A stretch of 32,732 nt of DNA from Proteobacteria bacterium UBA7420 (lineage in GTDB: Bacteria; Pseudomonadota; Gammaproteobacteria; Magnimaribacterales; D2472). Position numbers and translations under genes: made by a program. The notes below the pieces were generated by a model. It searched no databases, was not told the DNA's origin, and saw only the letters and a list, made by a program, of their open reading frames with translations. This document shows positions 6,106 to 14,625 of the stretch, one piece after another (positions within the stretch are counted from its first letter, which is position 1; each line of letters begins with the position of its first letter). The stretch lies in assembly GCA_002469975.1 (NCBI GenBank), contig DKMG01000007.1, positions 1 through 32,732 of the forward strand. Direction: 5' to 3'.

Positions 6106-8682
6106 CTTGAAGATTACAAAATACACTGCCAAGAGAGAGAGAAATTAGGAATACCACCTCTACCACTATCAGCCCAACAAACATCTGAGTTAGTAGACCT
6201 TTTAAAGGAGGATCATGGGGAGCCTGAATTATTGCTAGATCTTTTAAAAGAAAGGACTCCAGCAGGCGTAGATCAAGCGGCTTATGTAAAAGCTGGTTTT
6301 CTTGCTGATATCACAACAAGTAAAACAAGCAGTCCGTATATTTCGAAGAAAGAGGCTGTAGTAATTCTTGGCACAATGCTGGGTGGCTACAATATACAGC
6401 CTTTAATTCAATGCCTAAAGGATGATGAGCTGGGAAAAGAGGCAGCAGAAGCGTTGGGGACCACCTTGTTAATCTTTGATGCGTTTAATGATGTGCTGGA
6501 GCTCTCTCAAACAAATGCAAATGCCAAAAAAGTAATTGATTCATGGGCGGAAGGTTTATGGTTTACAGAAAAAAAAGAGATTCCTAGCCAAATTAAGCTT
6601 ACTGTTTATAAAGTGCCTGGGGAAATTAATACTGATGATCTGTCGCCTGCAACAGATGCATGGTCTAGACCCGATATCCCTTTGCATGCCTTGGCAATGT
6701 TTAAGATGCCACGAGAAGGTTTAGAGAAACCATTGGAGACTATTGGGGAACTAAAGAAAAAAGGTAACCCTCTGGTGTTTGTAGGAGATGTAGTGGGTAC
6801 TGGCTCATCTAGAAAATCTGCAACAAATTCAGTGCTATGGCACATGGGTGATGAGATTCCTGCGATTCCAAATAAAAAAGAAGGTGGTTTTTGCTTTGGA
6901 GGAAAAATTGCTCCAATCTTTTTTAATACCCTGGAAGACTCAGGAGCATTCCCGGTGGAATGTGATGTATCAAAATTAAATATGGGTCAGGAAATTATTT
7001 TTGAACCTTTTAATGGAAAAATATTAGATGCTGAGAGTGGCGATGTGCTTTCTAGCTTTGAGCTGAAAACACCAGTATTACTAGATGAGGTTCGAGCGAA
7101 TGGGCGAATTCCTTTAATTATTGGAAGGCAGCTAACAGATAAAACAAGAGAAGCCTTGGGGTTAGAGCCAACAGATATTTTTACAAGACCTGACGCAGAA
7201 GATGCCTCTGATAAAGGGTTCACACTCGCACAAAAAATGGTGGGGAAAGCCTGTGGTGTTGCAGGAATCCGTCCAGGAACATATTGCGAACCACGAATGA
7301 CAACAGTGGGCTCGCAAGATACAACAGGCCCAATGACTCGAGATGAGCTAAAGGAGCTTGCATGTTTAGGGTTCTCAGCTGATTTGGTAATGCAGTCCTT
7401 CTGTCACACCGCAGCCTATCCCAAGCCTGTGGATATTGATACGCAGCACACATTGCCTGATTTTATTATGAATCGTGGTGGAGTGTCCCTAAAACCTGGA
7501 GATGGAATTATTCATTCTTGGTTAAATAGGATGCTGTTGCCTGATGGGGTGGGCACAGGTGGTGATAGCCACACACGCTTTCCAATAGGAATTAGTTTTC
7601 CTGCTGGCTCTGGACTAGTTGCTTTCGCAGCAGCCTTGGGAGTTATGCCTTTAGATATGCCTGAATCTGTGCTGGTAAGATTTAAAGGAGATATGCAGCC
7701 TGGTATAACCTTGAGAGATCTGGTGAATGCCATTCCTTATGCAGCTATTCAAAAAGGTTTGCTGACAGTCTCAAAGGAAGGGAAGAAAAATATATTTTCA
7801 GGCCGTTGTCTAGAAATTGAAGGCCTCCCTAATCTCAAGGTAGAGCAAGCATTTGAGCTATCTGACGCATCTGCTGAGAGATCAGCATCTGGTTGCACAG
7901 TGCGACTGAGCAAAGAACCGATTATTGAATACCTTAAATCTAATATTGTGATGCTGAGATGGATGATCGGAAGCGGCTATGGTGATGAAAAGACTCTAGA
8001 AAGAAGGGCTCAAGCCATGGAAGAGTGGATTGCAAATCCAGAGTTGTTAGAGCCTGATGCAAATGCTGAATATGCTGAGATTATTGAAATTGACCTCAAT
8101 GAAATCAAAGAACCCTTGCTTGCTTGCCCTAATGATCCAGATGATATCAAACCCCTTTCAGAGGTCTGTGAAACAAAAATTGATGAGGTATTTATTGGCT
8201 CATGCATGACTAATATTGGCCATTTCAGAGCAGCTGGTCATTTGCTGAAAAAACATAATGGTACAAAAGCTAGATTATGGATTGTGCCTCCAACTAAAAT
8301 GGATGAGAAGCAGTTAATGGAAGAAGGTGTCTATAATGTTTTTGGCACCTCGGGCGCTCGTACAGAAATACCTGGATGCTCTCTTTGCATGGGAAACCAA
8401 GCCAGGGTACTTGCTAACTCAACAGTTGTATCTACCTCTACGCGAAACTTTCCAAATCGCCTGGGTGACGGTGCAGACGTATTTCTTGCATCTGCAGAGC
8501 TTGCTGCAATCTCATCCATTTTAGGTAAATTACCAAACCTAGAAGAGTATTTAAAATACATGGAAGAGATCAATCCACTGGCTGATGATATATACCGTTA
8601 CTTAAATTTTAATGAGATAGAAACCTATGTTGAGACTGCTGGGAGTGCAAACATCCCATCTATCAATATCGTAAACGTCTAG
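6103..8682 (+). CDS. acnB: aconitate hydratase B / 2-methylisocitrate dehydratase
   Basis: Interconverts citrate, cis-aconitate and isocitrate in the TCA cycle. AcnB also hydrates 2-methyl-cis-aconitate, linking it to the prpBCD genes later in the window. It is 859 residues (E. coli 865). It has the AcnB domain order: N-terminal HEAT-like region, then the swivel domain (VYKVPGEINTDDLSPA, GDVVGTGSSRKSA), then the Fe-S core. Cluster ligands are Cys701 (FIGSCMTNIGH), Cys759 and Cys762 (GCSLCMGNQ). The strong Shine-Dalgarno fixes the start. It is convergent with purF: the two TAG stops share a CTAG palindrome at 8679-8682. No neighbouring acnD or prpF is present. Confidence 0.98.
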   Translation: MLEDYKIHCQEREKLGIPPLPLSAQQTSELVDLLKEDHGEPELLLDLLKERTPAGVDQAAYVKAGFLADITTSKTSSPYISKKEAVVILGTMLGGYNIQPLIQCLKDDELGKEAAEALGTTLLIFDAFNDVLELSQTNANAKKVIDSWAEGLWFTEKKEIPSQIKLTVYKVPGEINTDDLSPATDAWSRPDIPLHALAMFKMPREGLEKPLETIGELKKKGNPLVFVGDVVGTGSSRKSATNSVLWHMGDEIPAIPNKKEGGFCFGGKIAPIFFNTLEDSGAFPVECDVSKLNMGQEIIFEPFNGKILDAESGDVLSSFELKTPVLLDEVRANGRIPLIIGRQLTDKTREALGLEPTDIFTRPDAEDASDKGFTLAQKMVGKACGVAGIRPGTYCEPRMTTVGSQDTTGPMTRDELKELACLGFSADLVMQSFCHTAAYPKPVDIDTQHTLPDFIMNRGGVSLKPGDGIIHSWLNRMLLPDGVGTGGDSHTRFPIGISFPAGSGLVAFAAALGVMPLDMPESVLVRFKGDMQPGITLRDLVNAIPYAAIQKGLLTVSKEGKKNIFSGRCLEIEGLPNLKVEQAFELSDASAERSASGCTVRLSKEPIIEYLKSNIVMLRWMIGSGYGDEKTLERRAQAMEEWIANPELLEPDANAEYAEIIEIDLNEIKEPLLACPNDPDDIKPLSEVCETKIDEVFIGSCMTNIGHFRAAGHLLKKHNGTKARLWIVPPTKMDEKQLMEEGVYNVFGTSGARTEIPGCSLCMGNQARVLANSTVVSTSTRNFPNRLGDGADVFLASAELAAISSILGKLPNLEEYLKYMEEINPLADDIYRYLNFNEIETYVETAGSANIPSINIVNV

Positions 8683-10160
8683 CGTGAGGTTTCTCTAGAG
8701 AGCTTGCTGGTATCTTGCCGAGCAATCTCTAGCTCTTGAAGGTACTCCTTGCTAATGGGGGTTGGATATTCACCGTTAAAAATAGAGATTTCAAATTTCT
8801 TAATCTCAGGATTGCCTTCTTGAGCCGAAGCAATAAGGTCCTCTAAATCTTGATAGATAAGCCAATCTGCTCCAATAGCTTCAGCAACCTCCTCCTCTGT
8901 CTTATTCGAAGCAATTAATTCACTTGTGGCTGCCATATCTATTCCATAAAGATTTTGAAATTTGACTGGGGGAGCTGCTGAAGAGAAGTATACTTTTTTG
9001 GCGCCCGCCTCTTTGGCCATCTCTATAATTTTTTGGCTCGTAGTGCCACGTACAATTGAATCATCAACTAAAAGAACATTTTTTCCTTGAAACTCAAGGT
9101 CTAGAATATTTAATTTACGTCTGACAGATTTTTTTCGCTCCTCTTGATAAGGCATGATAAATGTTCGGCCGATATATCTATTTTTTACAAACCCATCTCT
9201 ATAGGGAATATTGAGCTCTGTAGCGACTTGGAGTGCAGCAGTGGTAGAGCTATCAGGTATAGGAATCACTACATCAATATCATGATTAGGATTAATCCGC
9301 ATGATTTTGTTAGCAAGCTTCTTGCCCATTCTCATGCGCGCTTTATACACGGAAATCTGATCTAAGGTAGCATCTGGTCTAGCCAAGTACACATACTCAA
9401 ATAAACAAGGTGTAGGCTCTGGATTATCAGCGCATTGCTGGCTATGAAGCTGGCCATTAAGATCTATAAAGACCGCTTCTCCAGGTTCAACATCTCTAAG
9501 AGTCTGAAAACCCAAGGCTGAGAAAGAGGCATTTTCTGAGGCTACGATATATTCCTTGTGATTTTTACCCTCTCGTTCTCCTATCACCAATGGGCGAATG
9601 CCTTTGGGATCTCTAAAAGCAAGTAGACCAAACCCAGTAATGAGTGCAACCACAGCATAGGCACCATGACAGCGAGAATGAGCTTTTTTCACAGCTTGAA
9701 AAAAATGCTCAGCAGATGGCAAAATAGCTCTTTGCTTAGCTAGCTCGTGAGCAAAAATATTTAGCAGAACCTCAGAATCAGAATCAGTATTTAAGTGGCG
9801 CATCTCTGCATGAAATAGTTCGCGAGCCAAGGCTTTAGAATTTGTTAAATTGCCATTATGCGCAAGGCTAATCCCATAAGGTGAATTGACATACATAGGC
9901 TGAGCAAAATCTTTACCAGAACCTCCAGCGGTAGGATATCTGACATGTCCAATGCCGTAATAACCTTCCAATTTGTTCATGTGTCTTTGCTGAAAAGCAT
10001 CTCGCACATAACCCATCGATTTTCTGCTGTGCAGTCTGCCATTTTCATCACACACAACCATTCCCGCTGCATCTTGACCCCGATGCTGCAGCATTAGCAA
10101 GGATTCATAAAGAGAGCTAGCTACATGAGTCTCAGCAAAGATGCCTACAATTCCACACAT
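8679..10160 (-). CDS. purF: amidophosphoribosyltransferase
   Basis: First committed step of purine synthesis: PRPP plus glutamine gives phosphoribosylamine. It is 493 residues. The N-terminal glutaminase begins MCGIVGIF, so Cys2 becomes the nucleophile after Met removal with no propeptide, as in E. coli. HRGQDAAGM is near 26-34 and HNGNLTN near 101-107. The PRPP-binding loop VLLVDDSIVRGTT is at 362-374. No Fe-S cysteine set of the Bacillus type is seen. The start overlaps the cvpA stop by one base. It is the last gene of the 15-gene minus-strand run, and cvpA-purF is a conserved pair. Confidence 0.98.
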   Translation of the reverse strand: MCGIVGIFAETHVASSLYESLLMLQHRGQDAAGMVVCDENGRLHSRKSMGYVRDAFQQRHMNKLEGYYGIGHVRYPTAGGSGKDFAQPMYVNSPYGISLAHNGNLTNSKALARELFHAEMRHLNTDSDSEVLLNIFAHELAKQRAILPSAEHFFQAVKKAHSRCHGAYAVVALITGFGLLAFRDPKGIRPLVIGEREGKNHKEYIVASENASFSALGFQTLRDVEPGEAVFIDLNGQLHSQQCADNPEPTPCLFEYVYLARPDATLDQISVYKARMRMGKKLANKIMRINPNHDIDVVIPIPDSSTTAALQVATELNIPYRDGFVKNRYIGRTFIMPYQEERKKSVRRKLNILDLEFQGKNVLLVDDSIVRGTTSQKIIEMAKEAGAKKVYFSSAAPPVKFQNLYGIDMAATSELIASNKTEEEVAEAIGADWLIYQDLEDLIASAQEGNPEIKKFEISIFNGEYPTPISKEYLQELEIARQDTSKLSRETSR

Positions 10161-10696
10161 TATGATTGATTGGTTGGAGTAATATTGGAATCAAGCATAA
10201 CTGAATTTTTATTGGAGATCATGTCTTTAAAAAAAATTTCTAACTCGGGGGAGAGCTTGTTAAGCATTGATGCACTTTTAGACTCAGCAATGAATGCTGA
10301 TTGCTTTATATCTGATGGCAATATTAGATAGATAATCGCAATTAAAATAATCCCTCTTACACATCCAAATAAAGCACCAAGCAACCTATCCAAGCCACCC
10401 ATTCCAGACCAATGAATAAGACTTCTAAGTATTTTAATTACAAAACCACCTGCAAATATAATAATAGCGAAGATGGCAAGCAGTGAAACCATTCTTCTAA
10501 GCTCAGGGTTCTCTATGTATTCAGAAATATAAGAGTTTAAATGCTCCGCCAAGTACAACGAGGCCATGAAAGCAAAGACCCACAATACTAGAGAGAGTGC
10601 TTCCTGAATAAATCCTCTAAAGAGTGCCACTATGCCTGAGAGAGAAATAATTCCAATTAAGATGAAATCAAAGTGCTGAAAACCTAAGGAGTCCAA
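10160..10696 (-). CDS. cvpA: CvpA family membrane protein
   Basis: An inner-membrane protein of 178 residues, needed for colicin V export in E. coli and linked to envelope homeostasis; its molecular role is unsettled. Four hydrophobic segments are visible at about 10-28, 33-50, 68-88 and 107-126. Family signatures are present: ALFRGFIQEALSLV near 23-36 and GGLDRLLGALFGCVRG near 99-114. No ATG occurs near the N-terminus. The TTG at 10696 is chosen because AAGGAG lies 10 nt upstream and the N-terminal length fits the family. The gene overlaps the SPOR gene by 13 nt and purF by 1 nt. Confidence 0.92.
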   Translation of the reverse strand: MDSLGFQHFDFILIGIISLSGIVALFRGFIQEALSLVLWVFAFMASLYLAEHLNSYISEYIENPELRRMVSLLAIFAIIIFAGGFVIKILRSLIHWSGMGGLDRLLGALFGCVRGIILIAIIYLILPSDIKQSAFIAESKSASMLNKLSPELEIFFKDMISNKNSVMLDSNITPTNQS

Positions 10697-11175
10697 GTTA
10701 ATATCTCTCCTTGAGAGATTTCTGCAATCTCATTTAGAATTTTTTGATTCTTAAGAATATCCTGCTCGGATACAAAAGGTCCGACAAGAATACTTGTCAA
10801 TGCTTTGTTTGATTGATTGATTTCTGTGATTGCAGGGAATCCTGCATCGCTATATAACTTGATTACTTTTGTAATGGTTTTAGAAGAGCCAAATGCACCT
10901 ATTTTATAAACGTATAAACTAAAATCTGTTTTTTCAACGATGGATTTAGCTGAGGGAATGGTGTCTTCAATCTTAATGTTGAGTTTAGTATCTTCTAGCT
11001 CATAAGGCTTAATCTCCAGATCACCTTCAGGGAGTGTAGATGTTATTTGGGGGCTGGGAATACTGATTGATGTTTGGGGTTGTTGATACTTAGGCTGCGG
11101 GGAGAGAGCAAAAATAAAGACCCAGATAGCAAATGTAAGAGCAATGAATATTCCTGTGAGGCGATTAGTGCTCAT
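10684..11175 (-). CDS. dedD: SPOR-domain cell-division-type protein (DedD-like)
   Basis: A 163-residue bitopic membrane protein: a short cytoplasmic N-terminus, one membrane segment at about 8-25 (IFIALTFAIWVFIFAL), a low-complexity Pro/Ser/Gln linker, then a C-terminal SPOR-like domain from about 85 (SLYVYKIGAFGSSKTITKV...ILVGPF). SPOR domains bind denuded septal peptidoglycan glycans. DedD in this genomic position (accD...dedD-cvpA-purF) supports cell constriction in E. coli. It overlaps accD by 4 nt and cvpA by 13 nt. The folC gene that usually lies between accD and dedD is absent. Confidence 0.85.
   Translation of the reverse strand: MSTNRLTGIFIALTFAIWVFIFALSPQPKYQQPQTSISIPSPQITSTLPEGDLEIKPYELEDTKLNIKIEDTIPSAKSIVEKTDFSLYVYKIGAFGSSKTITKVIKLYSDAGFPAITEINQSNKALTSILVGPFVSEQDILKNQKILNEIAEISQGEILTWTP
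10707..10712 (-). promoter_or_regulatory. Shine-Dalgarno deciding the cvpA TTG start
   Basis: AAGGAG on the minus strand lies within the 3' end of the SPOR gene, 10 nt before TTG 10696. With no ATG near the N-terminus, this supports the non-ATG start. Confidence 0.65.
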
Positions 11176-12035
11176 GGACTCTGAGGGTATAGCTTAGAGA
11201 GAAGACTGAAAACCTTTTGCCGTAAGTCTTTGCGATGAACAATCATGTCTATAGCTCCATGCTCTAAAAGAAACTCAGATTTTTGAAAGTCTTCAGGCAG
11301 ATCAACTCTCACGGTCTGCTCAATCACCCGTCGTCCTGCAAACCCTACAAGAGCTTTAGGCTCTGCAATATTGATATCTCCAAGCATTGCTAGACTAGCT
11401 GAAACGCCTCCATAAATAGGATCAACCATAATTGAAATATATGGTAACTTTGCTGCTTTAAGCTTTTCTAAAGCTGCAGCGGTTTTAGCCATCTGCATTA
11501 AAGACACCATAGACTCTTGCATGCGAGCGCCACCACTTGTAGAAAAACATACAAAAGGAACTTTGCTTGCTATCGCCGCATCAATGCCTTGAACAAACTT
11601 CGTCCCTACCACGCCACCCATCGAACCGCCCATATACCTAAACTCAAATGCAGCAACAACAACGCCCCTGCCCTCTAATTTGCCCTGACCAATGAGAATT
11701 GCCTCTTCCTCTCCAGTCAGAGCAACAGCTTCTTTAATCCTTTGGGTGTAAGGTTTGGTATCCTTAAACTTGAGAATATCTTTGGTGGTAATATTGGTTG
11801 CCAGATCTTCAAAAGTGCCGCCATCAAAAAAATATGACATTCTTGTTCGCGCACCAATTCTTAGGTGGTGATCACACTTTGGGCAAACAAATAGAGATTT
11901 CTCTAATTCTGGCTGATATAAAATTGCCTCGCATGCAGGACAGTTATTCCATAGGCCATCAGGCACCTTGCTTTTTGGCGTTGCAGGCTCGTCATTTGCT
12001 CCAATCGATGGAATTAATTTAGTTAACCAATTCAT
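11172..12035 (-). CDS. accD: acetyl-CoA carboxylase carboxyltransferase subunit beta
   Basis: With AccA, transfers the carboxyl group from biotin-BCCP to acetyl-CoA to make malonyl-CoA for fatty-acid synthesis. It is 287 residues. The N-terminal four-Cys zinc finger is complete: Cys32, Cys35, Cys51 and Cys54 (CPAC...CPKC). The crotonase-fold core carries FEFRYMGGSMGGVVGTKF, STSGGARMQE and YGGVSASLA. The start overlaps the trpA stop (ATGA) and its own stop overlaps the SPOR gene. Placement after trpFBA is common in gammaproteobacteria and betaproteobacteria. Confidence 0.98.
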   Translation of the reverse strand: MNWLTKLIPSIGANDEPATPKSKVPDGLWNNCPACEAILYQPELEKSLFVCPKCDHHLRIGARTRMSYFFDGGTFEDLATNITTKDILKFKDTKPYTQRIKEAVALTGEEEAILIGQGKLEGRGVVVAAFEFRYMGGSMGGVVGTKFVQGIDAAIASKVPFVCFSTSGGARMQESMVSLMQMAKTAAALEKLKAAKLPYISIMVDPIYGGVSASLAMLGDINIAEPKALVGFAGRRVIEQTVRVDLPEDFQKSEFLLEHGAIDMIVHRKDLRQKVFSLLSKLYPQSP

Positions 12036-12832
12036 TGAGTTATAACTGCAGAGATTTCATTGAGGTAAGTATATATTTTTTTGTAATCTTTTTGAGTCGA
12101 TTGCTGGTGAATCATATCTACGAGCACAGAACCAATCACCACTCCATCAGCCACCTTGCTGAGCTTGTTGGCATCAGCAGGAGTTTTAATGCCGAAGCCA
12201 GCCATCACGGGTAAAGTGGTGTTCTCTCTGATGTGAGCAATGTTTTTTTCTATTTCACTAATATCTAAGTTAGAGGCACCAGTGACTCCTCTTAGGGTCA
12301 CGTAGTAAATAAAGCCTGAGCTGGTCTGGCATATTTTTGCTATGCGCTTAAGATCAGTAGTAGGTGATATCAAGGAAATTGAGGCAATATGAGAATTATT
12401 TATTCCTATATTCTCAAGGGTGCTTTCACCTGGAACATCTACAATTAATACTGCATCTGTTCCTCTCTCATGAATAGATTCTAAGGCTTTTTTGTTAGCC
12501 AAAAATGTATTGATGTACCCCATTAAGATAACGGGTGTATCAGAATCATTTTTTCTAAACTCTTCCACAAGATCAAAAATCTGGTTAAGTGAAGTATCAG
12601 TCTTTAGGGCTCTATCATGAGCGGCCTGAATAATTGGGCCTTCAGCAATAGGATCAGTGAATGGAACGCCGAGCTCAATAATATCCACACCCGATGCTAC
12701 AAACCCATGCATCAGCTCTAATGTAGTGCTGAGATCAGGATCTCCTGCTACTAAGTATGCAACTAAAGCTTTTTTTGACCCAGCAGCTAGCGAATCAAGC
12801 CTCTGCTTTAATCTAGTCAAGAGAGATGCCAT
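12032..12832 (-). CDS. trpA: tryptophan synthase alpha chain
   Basis: Cleaves indole-3-glycerol phosphate to indole and glyceraldehyde-3-phosphate in the TrpA2B2 complex. From ATG 12832 the product is 266 residues (E. coli 268). The open frame continues 16 codons upstream inside trpB, but alignment with the family supports the start MASLLTRLKQRL. Catalytic Glu53 (DIIELGVPFTDP) matches Glu49. The second catalytic acid, Asp60 of the Salmonella enzyme (in LADGP), is Glu64 here (IAEGP). Phosphate-binding glycines near the C-terminus (GFGIKTPADA, DGVVIGSVLV) are present. It overlaps trpB by 20 nt and accD by 4 nt. Confidence 0.95.
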   Translation of the reverse strand: MASLLTRLKQRLDSLAAGSKKALVAYLVAGDPDLSTTLELMHGFVASGVDIIELGVPFTDPIAEGPIIQAAHDRALKTDTSLNQIFDLVEEFRKNDSDTPVILMGYINTFLANKKALESIHERGTDAVLIVDVPGESTLENIGINNSHIASISLISPTTDLKRIAKICQTSSGFIYYVTLRGVTGASNLDISEIEKNIAHIRENTTLPVMAGFGIKTPADANKLSKVADGVVIGSVLVDMIHQQSTQKDYKKIYTYLNEISAVITQ

Positions 12833-14018
12833 CCATGGTAGCAACAGTATTAATATCTTTATCTCCTCTTCCAGATACATTAATCACGATATTATCCGTC
12901 GGATTAAATGTTTCCACTAGGTAATCTAGAGCGGCAAAGGCATGAGCTGTCTCAAGGGCAGGCATGATGCCCTCCATTCTGGTAACCATATGGAATGCAC
13001 GCAATGTCTCTTCATCATTAACAGCTAGGTATTGTGCTCTACCAGAGTCTTTCAAGTTAGAATGCTCAGGCCCAACACCAGGGTAATCAAGCCCAGCAGA
13101 AATAGAGTGGGTATCGATCACTTGGCCATCTTTATCTTGCATCAGGTAGCTCTTTGCTCCGTGCAAAATACCTGGCTGGCCATCGTTCAGTGGAGCAGCA
13201 TGTCTGCCTGTTTCAAGGCCGCTACCAGCCGCTTCTATGCCATACAGTTTCACTTCGGGCTCTTGAATAAAAGGATAAAAAATTCCCATAGCATTTGAGC
13301 CTCCGCCTACACAGGCAATGATTGCTTCAGGAAATTTATTAAAAAGTTTAACAGATTGCTCTCTCAACTCTCTCCCGACTACAGAATTAAAATCTCTTAC
13401 GATCATGGGATATGGATGAGGGCCTGTAACGCTGCCAATAATATAATAAGTGTTGTCTATATTAGTCACCCAGTCCCTTAGGGCTTCATTTAGAGCATCT
13501 TTTAAGGTTGCTGTACCAGAATCGACCGCATGAACAGTAGCTCCCAAGAGCTTGATACGATAGACGTTCAAGGATTGCCTTTGAACATCTGCAGCACCCA
13601 TATAAATATGGCACTCTAGTCCCAATCGAGCCGCAACGGTAGCCGTTGCTACCCCATGCTGCCCAGCACCAGTCTCAGCAATAATTCTTTTCTTGCCCAT
13701 GGCTTTTGCTAGTAAAATCTGACCAACGGTATTGTTGATTTTATGAGCTCCGGTATGATTTAAATCTTCACGCTTGAGCCAGATTTGAGGCCCTGCATAA
13801 TGCTCAGTTAACCTCTGCGCAAAATATAATGGCGAAGGTCTGCCAACAAATTGACTGAGGTCATGATCAAAGGTTTTAAGGAAATCAGGGTCTTGTTTAA
13901 GGCGATCATAAGTATCTTCTAGCTGCTGCAATGCAAACATCAAAGTCTCAGGTACAAATTTGCCTCCATAATCTCCGAAAAAACCTTCGGCATCTGGTAA
14001 ATCAATCAAATTATCCAT
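12813..14018 (-). CDS. trpB: tryptophan synthase beta chain
   Basis: The PLP-dependent subunit that condenses indole with serine to tryptophan. It is 401 residues (E. coli 397). The PLP lysine is Lys93 in HTGAHKINN, and the catalytic Glu115 is in ETGAGQHG. The PLP-phosphate loop GGGSNAMG and the motif GLDYPGVGPEHS are present. It is of the TrpB1 type that pairs with TrpA. It overlaps trpF by 8 nt and trpA by 20 nt. trpF-trpB-trpA here are separate from trpE, trpG, trpD and trpC, which are not in the window. Confidence 0.98.
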   Translation of the reverse strand: MDNLIDLPDAEGFFGDYGGKFVPETLMFALQQLEDTYDRLKQDPDFLKTFDHDLSQFVGRPSPLYFAQRLTEHYAGPQIWLKREDLNHTGAHKINNTVGQILLAKAMGKKRIIAETGAGQHGVATATVAARLGLECHIYMGAADVQRQSLNVYRIKLLGATVHAVDSGTATLKDALNEALRDWVTNIDNTYYIIGSVTGPHPYPMIVRDFNSVVGRELREQSVKLFNKFPEAIIACVGGGSNAMGIFYPFIQEPEVKLYGIEAAGSGLETGRHAAPLNDGQPGILHGAKSYLMQDKDGQVIDTHSISAGLDYPGVGPEHSNLKDSGRAQYLAVNDEETLRAFHMVTRMEGIMPALETAHAFAALDYLVETFNPTDNIVINVSGRGDKDINTVATMDGISLD

Positions 14019-14625
14019 TGTTAAACCTCTTTATCATCTGGGTCATCAATAACGTATCTTTTAATGCGAGTTGTGATTCTACCCCAGAGTTTATATCAAT
14101 ACACCATGGATTAAGGGAAATAGCAGCATCAATATTAGCCTCATTAATTCCACCAGCTAAAATAAATTTCTTGCTGAGATCTGCGCCTTGAATGAGAGTC
14201 CAGTCAAAGGATTTGCCCGTACCACCATTCAAATTTGAAGAGAATGTTTCTAACAAAATTGCTTCTGCCGATGGATATGGGTCGCTTAAAATCAAGGAGA
14301 TAGAAGAAGCATCTTTGATTGGAATGCTCTTCCAATAAGGTTTCTTAAATTGACTGCAAAAGCTATCAGATTCATCTCCATGGAATTGTAGAATTGCAGT
14401 TGGAAGAAACTCGACCACTTGCTCGACAAATGAAGGTGACGGATTAACAAAGACGCAGACAGGAAGAGTATTGCGAAAGTTAAATAAGGAAAGCTGTTCT
14501 AAAAATTCTTGGCTCACTTTTCTAGGACTCTTCTCCGCAAAGATAAACCCAGCGTAGTCAGCACCAAGATCACAAGCATGCTGAAGAGATTCTAGGGTTT
14601 GTAAGCCACAAAATTTAAGTTTCAT
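14011..14625 (-). CDS. trpF: phosphoribosylanthranilate isomerase
   Basis: Third step of tryptophan synthesis: isomerises phosphoribosylanthranilate to CdRP. It is 204 residues with a (beta/alpha)8 fold. The general base Cys6 is in LKFCGLQT. The general acid expected at the LLD motif is Glu126 here (ILLETFSS) instead of Asp. The phosphate loop GGTGKSFDW follows at about 134-142, with FILAGGINEANI further on. QFHGDES near 80-86 is conserved. It overlaps truA by 11 nt and trpB by 8 nt. Family assignment is secure; the Asp-to-Glu change is unusual. Confidence 0.95.
   Translation of the reverse strand: MKLKFCGLQTLESLQHACDLGADYAGFIFAEKSPRKVSQEFLEQLSLFNFRNTLPVCVFVNPSPSFVEQVVEFLPTAILQFHGDESDSFCSQFKKPYWKSIPIKDASSISLILSDPYPSAEAILLETFSSNLNGGTGKSFDWTLIQGADLSKKFILAGGINEANIDAAISLNPWCIDINSGVESQLALKDTLLMTQMIKRFNNG

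Noticed and set aside
5999..6184. N-terminal extension of the DUF1289 frame with a hydrophobic stretch
   Set aside because: It overlaps the acnB start and would precede the Cys motif by 62 residues. A start at 5998 (or 6037) fits the family better.
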